From positions 1 through 37,268 of the IMG/VR virus record IMGVR_UViG_3300045999_002292: DNA of 37,268 nucleotides, one strand, 5' to 3'. The stretch comes from a virus. Below the pieces are notes generated by a model. It made no database searches. It was given only the letters and a program-made list of their open reading frames with translations, and was not told the origin of the DNA. Positions 15,692 to 22,576 of the stretch are shown piece by piece (positions within the stretch are counted from its first letter, which is position 1; every line of letters starts with the position of its first letter). The position numbers and the translations under genes were made by a program.

Positions 15692-16237
15692 TTACATTTG
15701 TTTTATTAAAAGTTCGTATTTTAGTTTTTTTGCTATTAGTTGTTCACGTGACCATTTAAACTGCCTCGTGTCGTTTGCAAGTTGTTCTAACTCAATAACT
15801 GTTTGCTCTCCATATCTTTTAACTAACCCCTCTCTATACATTAATTCGTTGCCTCCTAAAAACTTATTACACCTCCTACATTGTTTATGCACATTCATTT
15901 CGTTAAAGATAACACCTGAGTAAATTTCGGCTTTTTTAAAATGTCCGCCATCGAAAATGTCTGCAATATATGTTCCGCAACTAATACATGGCAAATCTTT
16001 ATCTCTTAACCTTATCCACTTTTGAAACGATTTTTTTGCTTCTGCTTCAAATTGTGTCAAAGTCTTTAGTTTATCTTTTAAATCGTTTTTTGTTTTGTCC
16101 CATTCAATTTTTTCTTTTTTTGCTTTTAATATCTTTGAGTACTCGATAGCACAATTCATTGAACAAGCTATTTGCATAAATTGTTTTGGCTCAAATACCG
16201 TTTGACAAACTTTGCATTTTCTTTTTTTCTGTTTCAT
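15692..16237 (-). CDS. NinG/Rap-like recombination nuclease
   Basis: 181 residues. The N-terminal zinc site is formed by CKVC (8-11) and CSMNC (25-29). A helical linker follows, then the NinG signature WIRLRDKDLPCISCG, GGHFKKAEIYSGVIFNEMNV and HKQCRRCN, which supply His and Cys of an HNH-like fold. The family (lambda Rap) cuts Holliday junctions and D-loops. It overlaps the upstream gene by 4 bases and belongs to the replication/recombination operon starting at 18196. Confidence 0.85.
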   Translation of the reverse strand: MKQKKRKCKVCQTVFEPKQFMQIACSMNCAIEYSKILKAKKEKIEWDKTKNDLKDKLKTLTQFEAEAKKSFQKWIRLRDKDLPCISCGTYIADIFDGGHFKKAEIYSGVIFNEMNVHKQCRRCNKFLGGNELMYREGLVKRYGEQTVIELEQLANDTRQFKWSREQLIAKKLKYELLIKQM

Positions 16238-16746
16238 GCCTCATTTTTGTATTTGTTAAACAACTCATTAACTGAATAATTTATGTGTGCTATTATACTA
16301 TCATTATCCCAAGTACTAAAAGTTTCTTTAACTAAATTCAAATCTACATTTTTAAAAACTTCTTTGTTTAATTCAATATTAGATTTTATTTCTTCTAAAC
16401 CCTGACCATGTTCCCAAGTTGGTTTTAAATTTAAACTTTTAAAATATTGGTTTAATTCAATAAAGTTTAATTCTTGTTTTAGTTTTTCGATGTGGAATCC
16501 TAAAGGTTTCGATAATTCTTTTGATATTTCTTTATTTGCAAAATCAACCGATTGATAAACATTTGAAAACTCTTTCAAAACTACTAAATATAATTTAGCA
16601 AACAATAAATTATCATGTACTATTTTTTCATTTGACAAAGTAAACCATTCAATTATTTTATTAATAGCCTCTCCATCAGTTTCATTTGGTTTGTTTTTAT
16701 TGCCTATTGTATAAGCTAATCTTTTAAGTGCGTTTAATTCAGTCAT
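16234..16746 (-). CDS. Hypothetical helical protein (170 aa)
   Basis: Nearly all-helical, with MTELNALKRLAYTIGNKNKP at the start and IAHINYSVNELFNKYKNEA at the end. Placed between the RepA-like ATPase and NinG genes, with a 1-base gap upstream and a 4-base overlap downstream. A helicase loader or primosome partner would fit the position. There is no motif that shows it. Confidence 0.5.
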   Translation of the reverse strand: MTELNALKRLAYTIGNKNKPNETDGEAINKIIEWFTLSNEKIVHDNLLFAKLYLVVLKEFSNVYQSVDFANKEISKELSKPLGFHIEKLKQELNFIELNQYFKSLNLKPTWEHGQGLEEIKSNIELNKEVFKNVDLNLVKETFSTWDNDSIIAHINYSVNELFNKYKNEA

Positions 16747-16747
16747 G

Positions 16748-17584
16748 TTATTCGATTAAATAAGGCAGTGCATCCTTGTTAATACTAAATGCAAAATCAT
16801 CAAATTTGTAACCCCTAGAAAACGGATTATTTACTATTACATTTCCACCCTCATCAACTTCTAAATTAATAACCGTTTCTGCTTTCTTTAAAACATAAGT
16901 TCCTAAGTGTCCTAAAGGCTTCCCTGTTAACGCTGATTTGTGAATTATGGTTGTTATGTGTAAATTATATTCGTGCGTCCATTTCATAATATAATCGGAT
17001 GCCTCTTTACTCATTACTAAATCATTTGTATTTTCTACTAAGTCCGCAATTCCATCTATTGAAAGTAATTTAATATCGTTAGTAAAAAAACTCTTTTGAT
17101 TTTTTAAAAGTGCATCAATCATAAATAACCTTTCAGAAGATGATTTGTGTCTGGTTGCAAATCCTTTGTAATTATCATACTTTGCCCCTGTCATATCCTG
17201 TACTCGTCTAAAGGCTCTTTGCGTGTAGTACTTGCCCATTTCAGTATCAAAGTCTGCTATTCCGTAATCTTCCGTTCTATGGGTGCGTATGTTTGGGAAT
17301 AGCAAGTTTGAGTTACCTCCAATATACGAACCAATTAAAGCCGATTTTAAAAATGATTTCTTTGCTTTTGAAACTGCAATAATAGCTGAAAACTCTCCCT
17401 CTGTCATTACGGGTGTCGGATAATAATTTCCTTTGTATTCGTGTTGACCTACTGAGATTAATATTTTTGGTTGTTCAATTTCTACATCCAAATCAACAAC
17501 GCACTCGTTAAGCATTGCAATATAATCAATATCTAACTCAGGTTCGGTTTTACCAAAATTACTTAAATCTATTTTGTCTATCAT
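16748..17584 (-). CDS. RepA/RecA-fold replication ATPase
   Basis: 278 residues. FSAIIAVSKAKKSFLKSALI (66-85) occupies the Walker A position but with Lys-Ala-Lys-Lys-Ser instead of a normal Gly-Lys-Ser. KLLSIDGIADLV around 163-174 is the Walker B strand, and HITTIIHKSA, GHLGTYVLKKAETVINLE is the sensor region of AAA_25/RepA-like replicative helicases. It stands directly after the replication initiator, a common pairing in phages. It probably unwinds DNA at the origin or loads a helicase. The departed P-loop is a reason for caution. Confidence 0.7.
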   Translation of the reverse strand: MIDKIDLSNFGKTEPELDIDYIAMLNECVVDLDVEIEQPKILISVGQHEYKGNYYPTPVMTEGEFSAIIAVSKAKKSFLKSALIGSYIGGNSNLLFPNIRTHRTEDYGIADFDTEMGKYYTQRAFRRVQDMTGAKYDNYKGFATRHKSSSERLFMIDALLKNQKSFFTNDIKLLSIDGIADLVENTNDLVMSKEASDYIMKWTHEYNLHITTIIHKSALTGKPLGHLGTYVLKKAETVINLEVDEGGNVIVNNPFSRGYKFDDFAFSINKDALPYLIE

Positions 17585-17587
17585 AAC

Positions 17588-18196
17588 TTAAAATTTTAAA
17601 GGCATGAATTTTGGTTTTGTTTCTTGTTCAGCAATATAAGGCAAAGTGTTATTTAGTTTTGATTTCCAATTTACTATTTTATTACCGTTCCCATCTTTCC
17701 ATTCGTTAACTATCCAACTATCATATTTTAGTTTAACTAGATTTTCATTAACTTTTGGTTTTTGTTCTTTAGCATAATTTAAAAACAAATCATAAGTAGG
17801 TATTTCTATTTCTTTTATATTTCTTTTCTTTTGCTTCGCTATAGGCTTCAATGTAGGCTTAACTAAAGGCTTCGATGTAGGCTTACTTTTACTACCTCCT
17901 TTACTGCCTCCACGTACTAAATTTAAACGACTTTCGCAACTTGGAATAAAAATAAATTTATCATTAATTTGTATTAAATTTAATCGTATTAAATCATCTA
18001 AAAGCAAGTGTAAATCATTTAATTCAATTGCCCATCTTCTTGACCAAATAGTATAGTTAACTTCTATTTTATTATCGTTTAACATTGCCATATCAATCAA
18101 TTCTCTATACAAACCACGCTGAGATAAATTCAACTCAAAAACGCTATCTGAATTATTCCAATCTTTAGGATACCAAGTATAACCAAGTTTAGCCAT
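17588..18196 (-). CDS. Replication initiator, DUF1376/DnaD-like
   Basis: 202 residues. The N-terminal 80 residues (YTWYPKDWNNSDSVFELNLS, QRGLYRELIDMAMLNDN) form the winged-helix type region known from phage initiators. Residues 95-123 are Lys/Pro/Ser-rich with a four-residue period (KPTSKPLVKPTLKPIAK); this segment is encoded by 12-bp DNA repeats at 17843-17890. The C terminus (YDLFLNYAKEQKPKVNENLV, then YDSWIVNEWKDGNG) resembles a DnaD-like helix bundle. The ATP-binding partner follows after 3 bases. Leader RNA E1 precedes it. Confidence 0.72.
   Translation of the reverse strand: MAKLGYTWYPKDWNNSDSVFELNLSQRGLYRELIDMAMLNDNKIEVNYTIWSRRWAIELNDLHLLLDDLIRLNLIQINDKFIFIPSCESRLNLVRGGSKGGSKSKPTSKPLVKPTLKPIAKQKKRNIKEIEIPTYDLFLNYAKEQKPKVNENLVKLKYDSWIVNEWKDGNGNKIVNWKSKLNNTLPYIAEQETKPKFMPLKF
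17843..17890. repeat. Iteron-like array inside the initiator gene, candidate origin
   Basis: Four 12-bp units on the plus strand: AGGCTTCAATGT, AGGCTTAACTAA, AGGCTTCGATGT, AGGCTTACTTTT. A fifth degenerate unit (TTGCTTCGCTAT) precedes at 17831-17842. A very AT-rich segment lies beside it at about 17785-17830. Lambda keeps its origin iterons inside gene O in the same way. Confidence 0.55.
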
Positions 18197-18216
18197 AAAA
18201 CTAATTTTAAAAAGTT

Positions 18217-18287
18217 AAACCCCTTCAAGGGGCGGTGGACGTCGCTTACCTTGAAAGGGTTTGATGATATTTTATAGTAGCGTCCAC
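18217..18287 (-). ncRNA. Pseudoknot leader RNA E1
   Basis: Minus-strand order: A1 GTGGACG (18287-18281), B1 AAACCCTTTCAAGG (18262-18249), A2 CGTCCAC (18241-18235), B2 CCTTGAAGGGGTTT (18230-18217), then AACTTTTT and the ATG at 18196. A is 7 bp, B is 14 bp with one G-T. The interleaved order gives an H-type pseudoknot. The strong B hairpin followed by T residues can act as a terminator in front of the initiator gene. Confidence 0.75.
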
Positions 18288-18297
18288 TCTACAAATG

Positions 18298-18327
18298 CAA
18301 ATATAGTCAAAAAAATTAAACCCGCAA
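18298..18327 (-). promoter_or_regulatory. Bacteroidota-type promoter of the replication operon
   Basis: Minus strand: TTG (18327-18325), 19 nt, TATATTTG (18305-18298). The -7 box is 10 bases upstream of leader stem A1. The -33 TTG lies in the loop of the terminator at 18318-18342. Confidence 0.75.
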
Positions 18328-18342
18328 ATTAATTACGGGTTT
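18318..18342 (-). terminator. Intrinsic terminator after the SSB-like gene
   Basis: Stem AAACCCG (18318-18324) with CGGGTTT (18336-18342), loop 11 nt. Both strands have T runs after the stem (plus TTTT; minus TTTAATTTTTTT), so it may act in both directions. It ends the SSB/ERF operon just before the next promoter. Confidence 0.7.
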
Positions 18343-18350
18343 TTTTAATG

Positions 18351-18710
18351 CTAAAAGGGCAATCCATCTCCATCCATTTCATTTAAAGTTTTAACCGTTT
18401 CAAATACTTGACCTACTACTTCGCTAACTTGCGTTTCATCTGCTTTAAATATTTTCCATCCTTTAACAGAATTGAAATACTTTGTTTCGCCTTGTGGATT
18501 TACCCACTCACGACCTTGCAAATTGATTCCTACCGTTACAACTTCGCCAACTTTAAACTTATCTAACAAACTACATTTGTCTTTGTTAAACTCGATTAAA
18601 ATGTGTTGCGGATATTGTTCATCCGTGCTAACTACTAATTCTCTTTTTGAGAATGTTTCGGTAATATTTTGAGTACTACCGATTACTTTGATTTTTCCTG
18701 TTACTTCCAT
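18351..18710 (-). CDS. DUF3127 single-stranded DNA-binding protein
   Basis: 119 residues with an OB-fold-like order: MEVTGKIKVIGSTQNITETF, then KRELVVSTDEQYPQHILIEF, then VTVGINLQGREW and KYFNSVKGWKIF. This is the DUF3127 pattern common in Bacteroidota, thought to be SSB-like. The acidic tip MDGDGLPF is like the SSB C-terminal tail that recruits repair proteins. It follows the ERF annealing gene by 6 bases, the usual partner of an SSB in phage recombination. Confidence 0.82.
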   Translation of the reverse strand: MEVTGKIKVIGSTQNITETFSKRELVVSTDEQYPQHILIEFNKDKCSLLDKFKVGEVVTVGINLQGREWVNPQGETKYFNSVKGWKIFKADETQVSEVVGQVFETVKTLNEMDGDGLPF

Positions 18711-18716
18711 GTTTAA

Positions 18717-19316
18717 TTATTTAAGTGTTAATTTTAATTTGTCTTTAAGTTCAACCGTTGCTTTTTGTTCTACGGGTGTAAATGATTTGTATTGTGTTGC
18801 AAGTTCGTCTAAAGTTTTGCATGAATTTAAACGAGCCTCTAACCTTGTAACATCTATTTCTATTCTTTGTTGTTTTGGCTCTGGTTTGCGTTCTACGTTA
18901 TCAATATCATCTTCATCTGTTGCGATGTGAAAATACTTTAATAAAAAATAACGCTCAGCATAAGTTAAAGCACTTCCTAACCCTTTTTCCCAATCGTTTT
19001 GACCGTTTGCACCAAATTCATTAATATCCTTTTCTCCTGTTTCACAATCAATCCAAGTAAAACGCATCATTACTTTTGATAGTATTTCTGCTTTTGCTTT
19101 TTCGTACTGAGTACCAACCCCCGTTTTATAGTCTTGTCTTACGTTTTCAATGCTTGTAACCTCTTGTTTTAGTATTAAACCGTGTTTATTCATTAATGGT
19201 TTAATATGGTCTAAAACCTTAGTTCCTGTAACATATTCGTAATTATTACTTTTTTTGTCTTTGCCTAATCCAATTACTTCTTTTTGGATTTCTAATAGCT
19301 TTTTGTAGATACTCAT
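18717..19316 (-). CDS. erf: ERF-family single-strand annealing protein
   Basis: 199 residues. The ERF signature is clear: MSIYKKLLEIQKEVIGLGKD, VLDHIKPLMNKHGLILKQEV, then GSALTYAERYFLLKYFHIAT, DEDDID (residues about 112-138). A Lys/Pro/Gln linker follows and a helical C terminus. ERF proteins anneal complementary strands and support recombination-dependent replication and circularisation. With the DUF3127 protein downstream it forms a recombination module. It shares one base with the preceding gene. Confidence 0.88.
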   Translation of the reverse strand: MSIYKKLLEIQKEVIGLGKDKKSNNYEYVTGTKVLDHIKPLMNKHGLILKQEVTSIENVRQDYKTGVGTQYEKAKAEILSKVMMRFTWIDCETGEKDINEFGANGQNDWEKGLGSALTYAERYFLLKYFHIATDEDDIDNVERKPEPKQQRIEIDVTRLEARLNSCKTLDELATQYKSFTPVEQKATVELKDKLKLTLK

Positions 19317-19537
19317 TATTTGTGTCTTTTATTAAATAAATATTCCTGAACGTTATTTTTAGCTTTCCTTTCAGCTTTTTTCAAAGCTAAATAATACACA
19401 TCGTCTTTGTGTGTTTCGTACTCGTCAGCCTCTCGTAACTCAACGTAAGTAAATTTGCTTCTAACCTCGTTTGATAATGCGTTAAAATCATCTTCCCGCA
19501 TTCTTAAAAACATTTCTTTAGTTGCACTCATGTTCAT
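19316..19537 (-). CDS. Small charged helical protein (73 aa)
   Basis: Begins MNMSATKEMFLRMREDDFNA and ends NNVQEYLFNKRHK, a highly charged helical protein. The alternative start at Met3 is six bases downstream. It overlaps the gene upstream by 20 bases and touches the ERF start. Proteins with M-R-E-D-D-F near the N terminus are frequent neighbours of ERF in Bacteroidota phages as far as I recall. No function is known. Confidence 0.55.
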   Translation of the reverse strand: MNMSATKEMFLRMREDDFNALSNEVRSKFTYVELREADEYETHKDDVYYLALKKAERKAKNNVQEYLFNKRHK

Positions 19538-19685
19538 GTACTACTATTTTTGTATCAAACTTTTCAAAGCATTCTTGCGGTGTGTAACCACTCCAAAACA
19601 ACTCCCATTTGTAAATCATTTGACCGCTAACTTTTGAATGAAAAGTAAAGCCCAAAGTGTTTGTGTAAAATTGTAAGTAAGTCAT
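19518..19685 (-). CDS. Small hypothetical protein (55 aa)
   Basis: ATG at 19683-19685, stop at 19518. Begins MTYLQFYTNTLGFTFHSKVS and contains IYKWELFWSGYTPQECFEKF, rich in aromatic residues. The gap to the upstream gene is 4 bases, and it overlaps the next gene by 20 bases. No family is recognised. Confidence 0.55.
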   Translation of the reverse strand: MTYLQFYTNTLGFTFHSKVSGQMIYKWELFWSGYTPQECFEKFDTKIVVHEHECN

Positions 19686-19689
19686 GTTA

Positions 19690-19917
19690 TTATTTTTTAA
19701 ATTGTTTAATAAATTGTTGAAATGATAATTTATTTTCTACATCTTCATCTATTTGATGACAAAAAAATTTAAAGAAAATATCTAAAACCTCCTCCTCGCT
19801 ATACATTCTTTTTTCTTGCCATTTAGCACCCGCTGTAAAATCAACAGATTCAGTTCCACTAGCACCCATCCCAAATGTGCTTTCATATTCTCTTGAAGCT
19901 TCTTCTATCGTTTCCAT
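19690..19917 (-). CDS. Hypothetical protein (75 aa), C-terminal acidic helices
   Basis: Begins METIEEASREYESTFGMGAS and contains FTAGAKWQEKRMYSEEEVLD. The phrase F-x-x-G-A-K-W-Q plus Y-S-E-E-E-V is known to me from many small Bacteroidota phage proteins of unknown role. Its start is 2 bases after the upstream stop. Confidence 0.6.
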   Translation of the reverse strand: METIEEASREYESTFGMGASGTESVDFTAGAKWQEKRMYSEEEVLDIFFKFFCHQIDEDVENKLSFQQFIKQFKK

Positions 19918-19919
19918 AA

Positions 19920-20093
19920 CTATTGATTTATTAATTTTCTAAATTTTGCTCCTAGCTCAGCGTCGTTTGGCGTATCTTTTGCTAATTGTTGCAAATCGTT
20001 TGCTAAGTGTCTTAATTTTACTTTAAAGAAAGTATTATCTACACTTTCCGCAACATCTACAAGTAAGTTGATTTTTTCTAATAAATTTTCCAT
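19920..20093 (-). CDS. Small helical protein (57 aa), first gene behind leader E3
   Basis: ATG at 20091-20093. Begins MENLLEKINLLVDVAESVDN and is wholly helical, with heptad-like Leu/Val spacing. It heads the operon that contains ERF and the SSB-like protein, with 18 bases between the leader hairpin and the ATG. Being first behind a structured leader, it could take part in control of that leader; this is speculation. Confidence 0.6.
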   Translation of the reverse strand: MENLLEKINLLVDVAESVDNTFFKVKLRHLANDLQQLAKDTPNDAELGAKFRKLINQ

Positions 20094-20111
20094 TTTGTTT
20101 AAATTAAAAAA

Positions 20112-20184
20112 CCTTGACTTAAATCCATCGGGTCAGCGGTGGCAAAGTCAAGGTAGATTATAATGTTTTTCAAAATACCTGACC
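20112..20184 (-). ncRNA. Pseudoknot leader RNA E3
   Basis: Minus-strand order: A1 GGTCAG (20184-20179), B1 CCTTGACTT (20153-20145), A2 CTGACC (20136-20131), B2 AAGTCAAGG (20120-20112), then TTTTTTAATTT and the ATG at 20093. A is 6 bp, B is 9 bp, both perfect, interleaved as in E1 and E2. The stem sequences differ from E1 and E2, so the structure is kept and not the sequence. Confidence 0.72.
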
Positions 20185-20197
20185 GTATTTTATTTTT

Positions 20198-20227
20198 CAA
20201 AAGTAACTATTTATTTTGAGAATACAA
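20198..20227 (-). promoter_or_regulatory. Bacteroidota-type promoter of the recombination operon
   Basis: Minus strand: TTG (20227-20225), 19 nt, TACTTTTG (20205-20198). The -7 box is 13 bases upstream of stem A1 of leader E3. It overlaps the end of the 40-residue gene upstream. Confidence 0.7.
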
Positions 20228-20329
20228 AATTTTATAGTAAATTTTATTACATCTTTCAGAATTAATTCCCCTCGAATAGTAGAAGTTAATAACTCTTTTG
20301 ATGCGGGTTAGATTACTTGGTTTTTTCAT
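20207..20329 (-). CDS. Very small basic protein (40 aa)
   Basis: The ATG at 20327-20329 overlaps the stop of the HTH gene (ATGA). Sequence begins MKKPSNLTRIKRVINFYYSR and is strongly basic. The coupling supports the frame, but its short length keeps confidence low. It could bind nucleic acid. Confidence 0.45.
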   Translation of the reverse strand: MKKPSNLTRIKRVINFYYSRGINSERCNKIYYKILYSQNK

Positions 20330-20577
20330 ATTTCTAAATAATTTATTTTTGATGGGTAAATGTTAAAAATAGTGTGTACATAAATAATTTCTACATTTTC
20401 AGAAATTACTTTTTTCACTTCGGGTTGCGATTCGCATATTATTATTGCTTGTTCTTTTGTTATAAAATAAGTCCAACGACCCTTAACAACTTTTTTTTCA
20501 ACACCTATTTTTTGGCATTTTTGTTGTACTGTCCTTTCGCTAATGTGCAATATTTTAGATAATTCTAAAGGTGTCAT
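20326..20577 (-). CDS. Small HTH DNA-binding protein
   Basis: 83 residues. MTPLELSKILHISERTVQQK is a MerR/excisionase-like or HTH_17 helix-turn-helix (ISERTVQQKCQKIGV), followed by a wing (KGRWTYFITKEQAIII). Small proteins of this type act as phage regulators or excisionases. Overlaps the upstream gene by 4 bases. No integrase is present, so an excisionase role is less likely than a regulator role. Confidence 0.65.
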   Translation of the reverse strand: MTPLELSKILHISERTVQQKCQKIGVEKKVVKGRWTYFITKEQAIIICESQPEVKKVISENVEIIYVHTIFNIYPSKINYLEI

Positions 20578-20837
20578 AACGTTTCTATTTCAGATTTTAC
20601 TTCTTGCCAATAATCAGCAAAAGCATAGTATGGTGAATTAAATTCATCTATAGTTTGTTTGTTTTTACTAGAGATATAAGGACATACTTTTATAATCTCA
20701 TCAACCGCTATTAAGGCACATTGTTTGGCATTATATTCTTGCTGATATTGTATATTCATAGAATTATTTCCATCTGAAAAATATGAATAACCTATAAATT
20801 TATTTACTAACTCTATTGCTTTCTCTTTTGGTGTCAT
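20574..20837 (-). CDS. Hypothetical protein (87 aa)
   Basis: Begins MTPKEKAIELVNKFIGYSYF. The phrase EYNAKQCALIAVDEIIKVCP followed by a C-terminal YWQEVKSEIETL is a well-known pattern of Bacteroidota phage and conjugative-element proteins without known function. It overlaps both neighbours by 4 bases. Confidence 0.6.
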   Translation of the reverse strand: MTPKEKAIELVNKFIGYSYFSDGNNSMNIQYQQEYNAKQCALIAVDEIIKVCPYISSKNKQTIDEFNSPYYAFADYWQEVKSEIETL

Positions 20838-21022
20838 AACGCTAGTGCCTCCTCCACTTCAATCGCTCTTATAACTCCATTTAGTAAATGCTTTGCCTCT
20901 GTTAACTCTAATTGTGTTTTAAGTAGTTGAGCATCTTTTTTAATTAATTCTCTTTGTAGTGCCTCGTTTGAGTACTTTAATTCCTCAACCCATTTTTCGT
21001 AAGTTTCAATTGATGGTTTCAT
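20834..21022 (-). CDS. Coiled-coil hypothetical protein (62 aa)
   Basis: Begins MKPSIETYEKWVEELKYSNE and continues as one charged helix with heptad spacing (LQRELIKKDAQLLKTQLELT). Probably a coiled-coil dimer. Overlaps the downstream gene by 4 bases and the upstream gene by 17 bases. Function unknown. Confidence 0.55.
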   Translation of the reverse strand: MKPSIETYEKWVEELKYSNEALQRELIKKDAQLLKTQLELTEAKHLLNGVIRAIEVEEALAL

Positions 21023-21233
21023 TTTTGATTTGATTTTTAATTAATTTTTGTTTTGATACTAATTGACCGTTAATGTAATATGCTTTTCTTTTTTCGTTAT
21101 AGGTTAATTTTCTAAAAGTTTTAGTTCGTTTGCGAGGGCAATGTTCTAACTGATATAAAAACCCATCGTTAAGACAAACTATAAAAGGATAGTTTTTAAA
21201 TGTTTTAGTTATCTTATTTTCAATGTTTTGCAT
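21006..21233 (-). CDS. Hypothetical basic protein (75 aa)
   Basis: Begins MQNIENKITKTFKNYPFIVC and is very basic (PRKRTKTFRKLTYNEKRKAY). It may be a small nucleic-acid binder. Its start codon lies in the 15-bp repeat that also occurs at 13079-13093, at the border with cassette island II, so the insertion point is exactly at the 5' end of this gene. Confidence 0.55.
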   Translation of the reverse strand: MQNIENKITKTFKNYPFIVCLNDGFLYQLEHCPRKRTKTFRKLTYNEKRKAYYINGQLVSKQKLIKNQIKNETIN

Positions 21234-21241
21234 AAGTTAGT
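21227..21241. repeat. 15-bp repeat at the downstream border of cassette island II
   Basis: Identical to 13079-13093. On the minus strand it reads ACTAACTTATGCAAA and is preceded by GATAAC, giving a TAAC-rich junction after the stop of the PAPS-reductase-like gene. Confidence 0.6.
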
Positions 21242-21270
21242 TAGTGTTATCAACGAGTTACAGGAAATGA

Positions 21271-22161
21271 TTAGAAACTGCATACACAATTAAAATCGTC
21301 CTCCGTTTGTAACTCCATTTTTATTGTTCTTGGTAATTCTGAAAGTTTTACTAAATCGGCTATTGATTTATGTCCACGAAAAGAAACGCTATTATATTTT
21401 TGTTCTTCTTTTTTAAACCAGTCGATAAATCTTGTACCAAAAAGTATATTTTCAATTAATGTATCTTCTGATTTTTTCCAGCATAGTTCACAATTTCCAT
21501 ATTTACCGTGCATTTCTAATTTAAACGGTTGTTTTTTCCAATATTTATTTAAGTCTAATTGCGATATTGGTGTATAAAAATCAGTTAATAAAGGAAATAT
21601 CTTTTGCTTTTGTTCTTTTATTTCTGCCCACGAAATTCGCTTTGGCATATCTTCTTTTCTAAATCCTATTGCGATTTTATAATTATTTACTCCAAAAATA
21701 TCATCACACAATTTTTTAGCAGGAAGCGTCTTTAACATTTCTGAACAATAAGGCGCATCTTGGTTTGGTAATCCCTCAAATATTCCTTTGTTTTTGTGTT
21801 CAATCATTTTAGAAAATGGCTTTGCAGTCATATTCATATTTTCCCAATCAACAATTTTGTATTTAACTCCAGTTCCTAAATCATTTGAATAAACGCCTTC
21901 TATTTTTACTATTGGCATTTCCCAATACTTTTCAATTTTTTTAAGAAAATCAATCGTTTCAGGTCTTTCCATTCCTGTATTGCAAAACACAAATACTTTT
22001 TCATAATTAGCGTATTTCTCATTTGTTTGAATATGTCTTGCCATCATTGCGGAACTTCTACCACCCGAAACAGTTATCATTAACGACCCATCACTTCCTG
22101 TAACACTCGTTTGGCAAGATTGGGTTTCGGGTTTAATTTGATGTTGGTCTTGTACTTTCAT
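21271..22161 (-). CDS. Cassette gene: PAPS-reductase/PP-loop family protein
   Basis: 296 residues. The PP-loop SGGRSS is at 32-37 (MITVSGGRSSAMMARHI), followed by VFVFCNTGMERPETIDFLKK, the standard pattern of the PAPS reductase/adenylyl-transferase superfamily. Cys clusters (APYCSEMLKTLPAKK, NCELCWK, FNCVCSF) resemble 4Fe-4S or zinc ligands in phage members. Biosynthetic sulfate reduction is unlikely without partners; DNA sulfur modification or nucleotide chemistry is an alternative. In island II it is the last cassette, with only a short TAAC-rich remnant behind it. Confidence 0.75.
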   Translation of the reverse strand: MKVQDQHQIKPETQSCQTSVTGSDGSLMITVSGGRSSAMMARHIQTNEKYANYEKVFVFCNTGMERPETIDFLKKIEKYWEMPIVKIEGVYSNDLGTGVKYKIVDWENMNMTAKPFSKMIEHKNKGIFEGLPNQDAPYCSEMLKTLPAKKLCDDIFGVNNYKIAIGFRKEDMPKRISWAEIKEQKQKIFPLLTDFYTPISQLDLNKYWKKQPFKLEMHGKYGNCELCWKKSEDTLIENILFGTRFIDWFKKEEQKYNSVSFRGHKSIADLVKLSELPRTIKMELQTEDDFNCVCSF

Positions 22162-22239
22162 TGTTTAGTCTTAAATTTGATTATTCGGGTTTCTTTTTCC
22201 CAACCTCGCCAAGCGAGATAACGTTATAAGTAACTTTAC
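22162..22239 (-). repeat. Cassette-border element with TAACGT arm
   Basis: The minus strand contains CTTATAACGTTATCTCG, then CTCGC-TTG-GCGAG as a small hairpin and GGTTGGG. It resembles the borders at 13509-13540 and 23315-23345 (TAACG, about 9 nt, CTTGGCGAAGTTG). A matching right arm is not visible. Confidence 0.45.
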
Positions 22240-22413
22240 CTAATAGTGTGGTAAAGTAACTGTTTCACCTGTTTCAACATTTTCGCCAATTGGATATGTT
22301 CCGTATTCATAACCTAAAAATTTATAAATAACTTCATTATATTCAAAGAAATCACCCACTTTTAATTTATTTAGATTAAATTTTTTTACCTTAATTTTTA
22401 CATATTTACTCAT
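22240..22413 (-). CDS. Cassette gene: small hypothetical protein (57 aa)
   Basis: ATG at 22411-22413 (a second ATG lies four codons downstream). Begins MSKYVKIKVKKFNLNKLKVG and contains DFFEYNEVIYKFLGYEYGTY, a basic-then-acidic beta-type protein. It lies between two TAACGT-type repeat elements without overlaps. No family is recognised. Confidence 0.5.
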   Translation of the reverse strand: MSKYVKIKVKKFNLNKLKVGDFFEYNEVIYKFLGYEYGTYPIGENVETGETVTLPHY

Positions 22414-22428
22414 AATAAAAGCTACTTA

Positions 22429-22555
22429 TAACATTGGTTTAGCGAAAAAGCGGTTTTAGGCTTACTTCAATGTTGGTTTTGTGTTTGTGTTTTTGGTTTC
22501 TAAACCGATAATTAAGGCTTAACTTTCCGCTTCATCGCTAAGCCAAGTAACGTTA
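22429..22555 (-). repeat. attC-like inverted repeat, long form
   Basis: Left arm (minus strand, from 22555): TAACGTTACTTGGCTTAGCG continuing to AAGCGG. Right arm (to 22429): CCGCTTTTTCGCTAAACC, AATGTTA. The inner 20-base arms match at 17 positions and TAAC pairs with GTTA outside, with three extra bases in the TAACGT arm. The loop of about 70 nt is longer than in the other copies. Confidence 0.65.
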
Positions 22556-22576
22556 GGTGCAATGCCAGCAGATACC

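Noticed and set aside
20326-20577. Small HTH protein as an excisionase
   Set aside because: No integrase gene or clear attachment site was found, so a regulator is the safer call.
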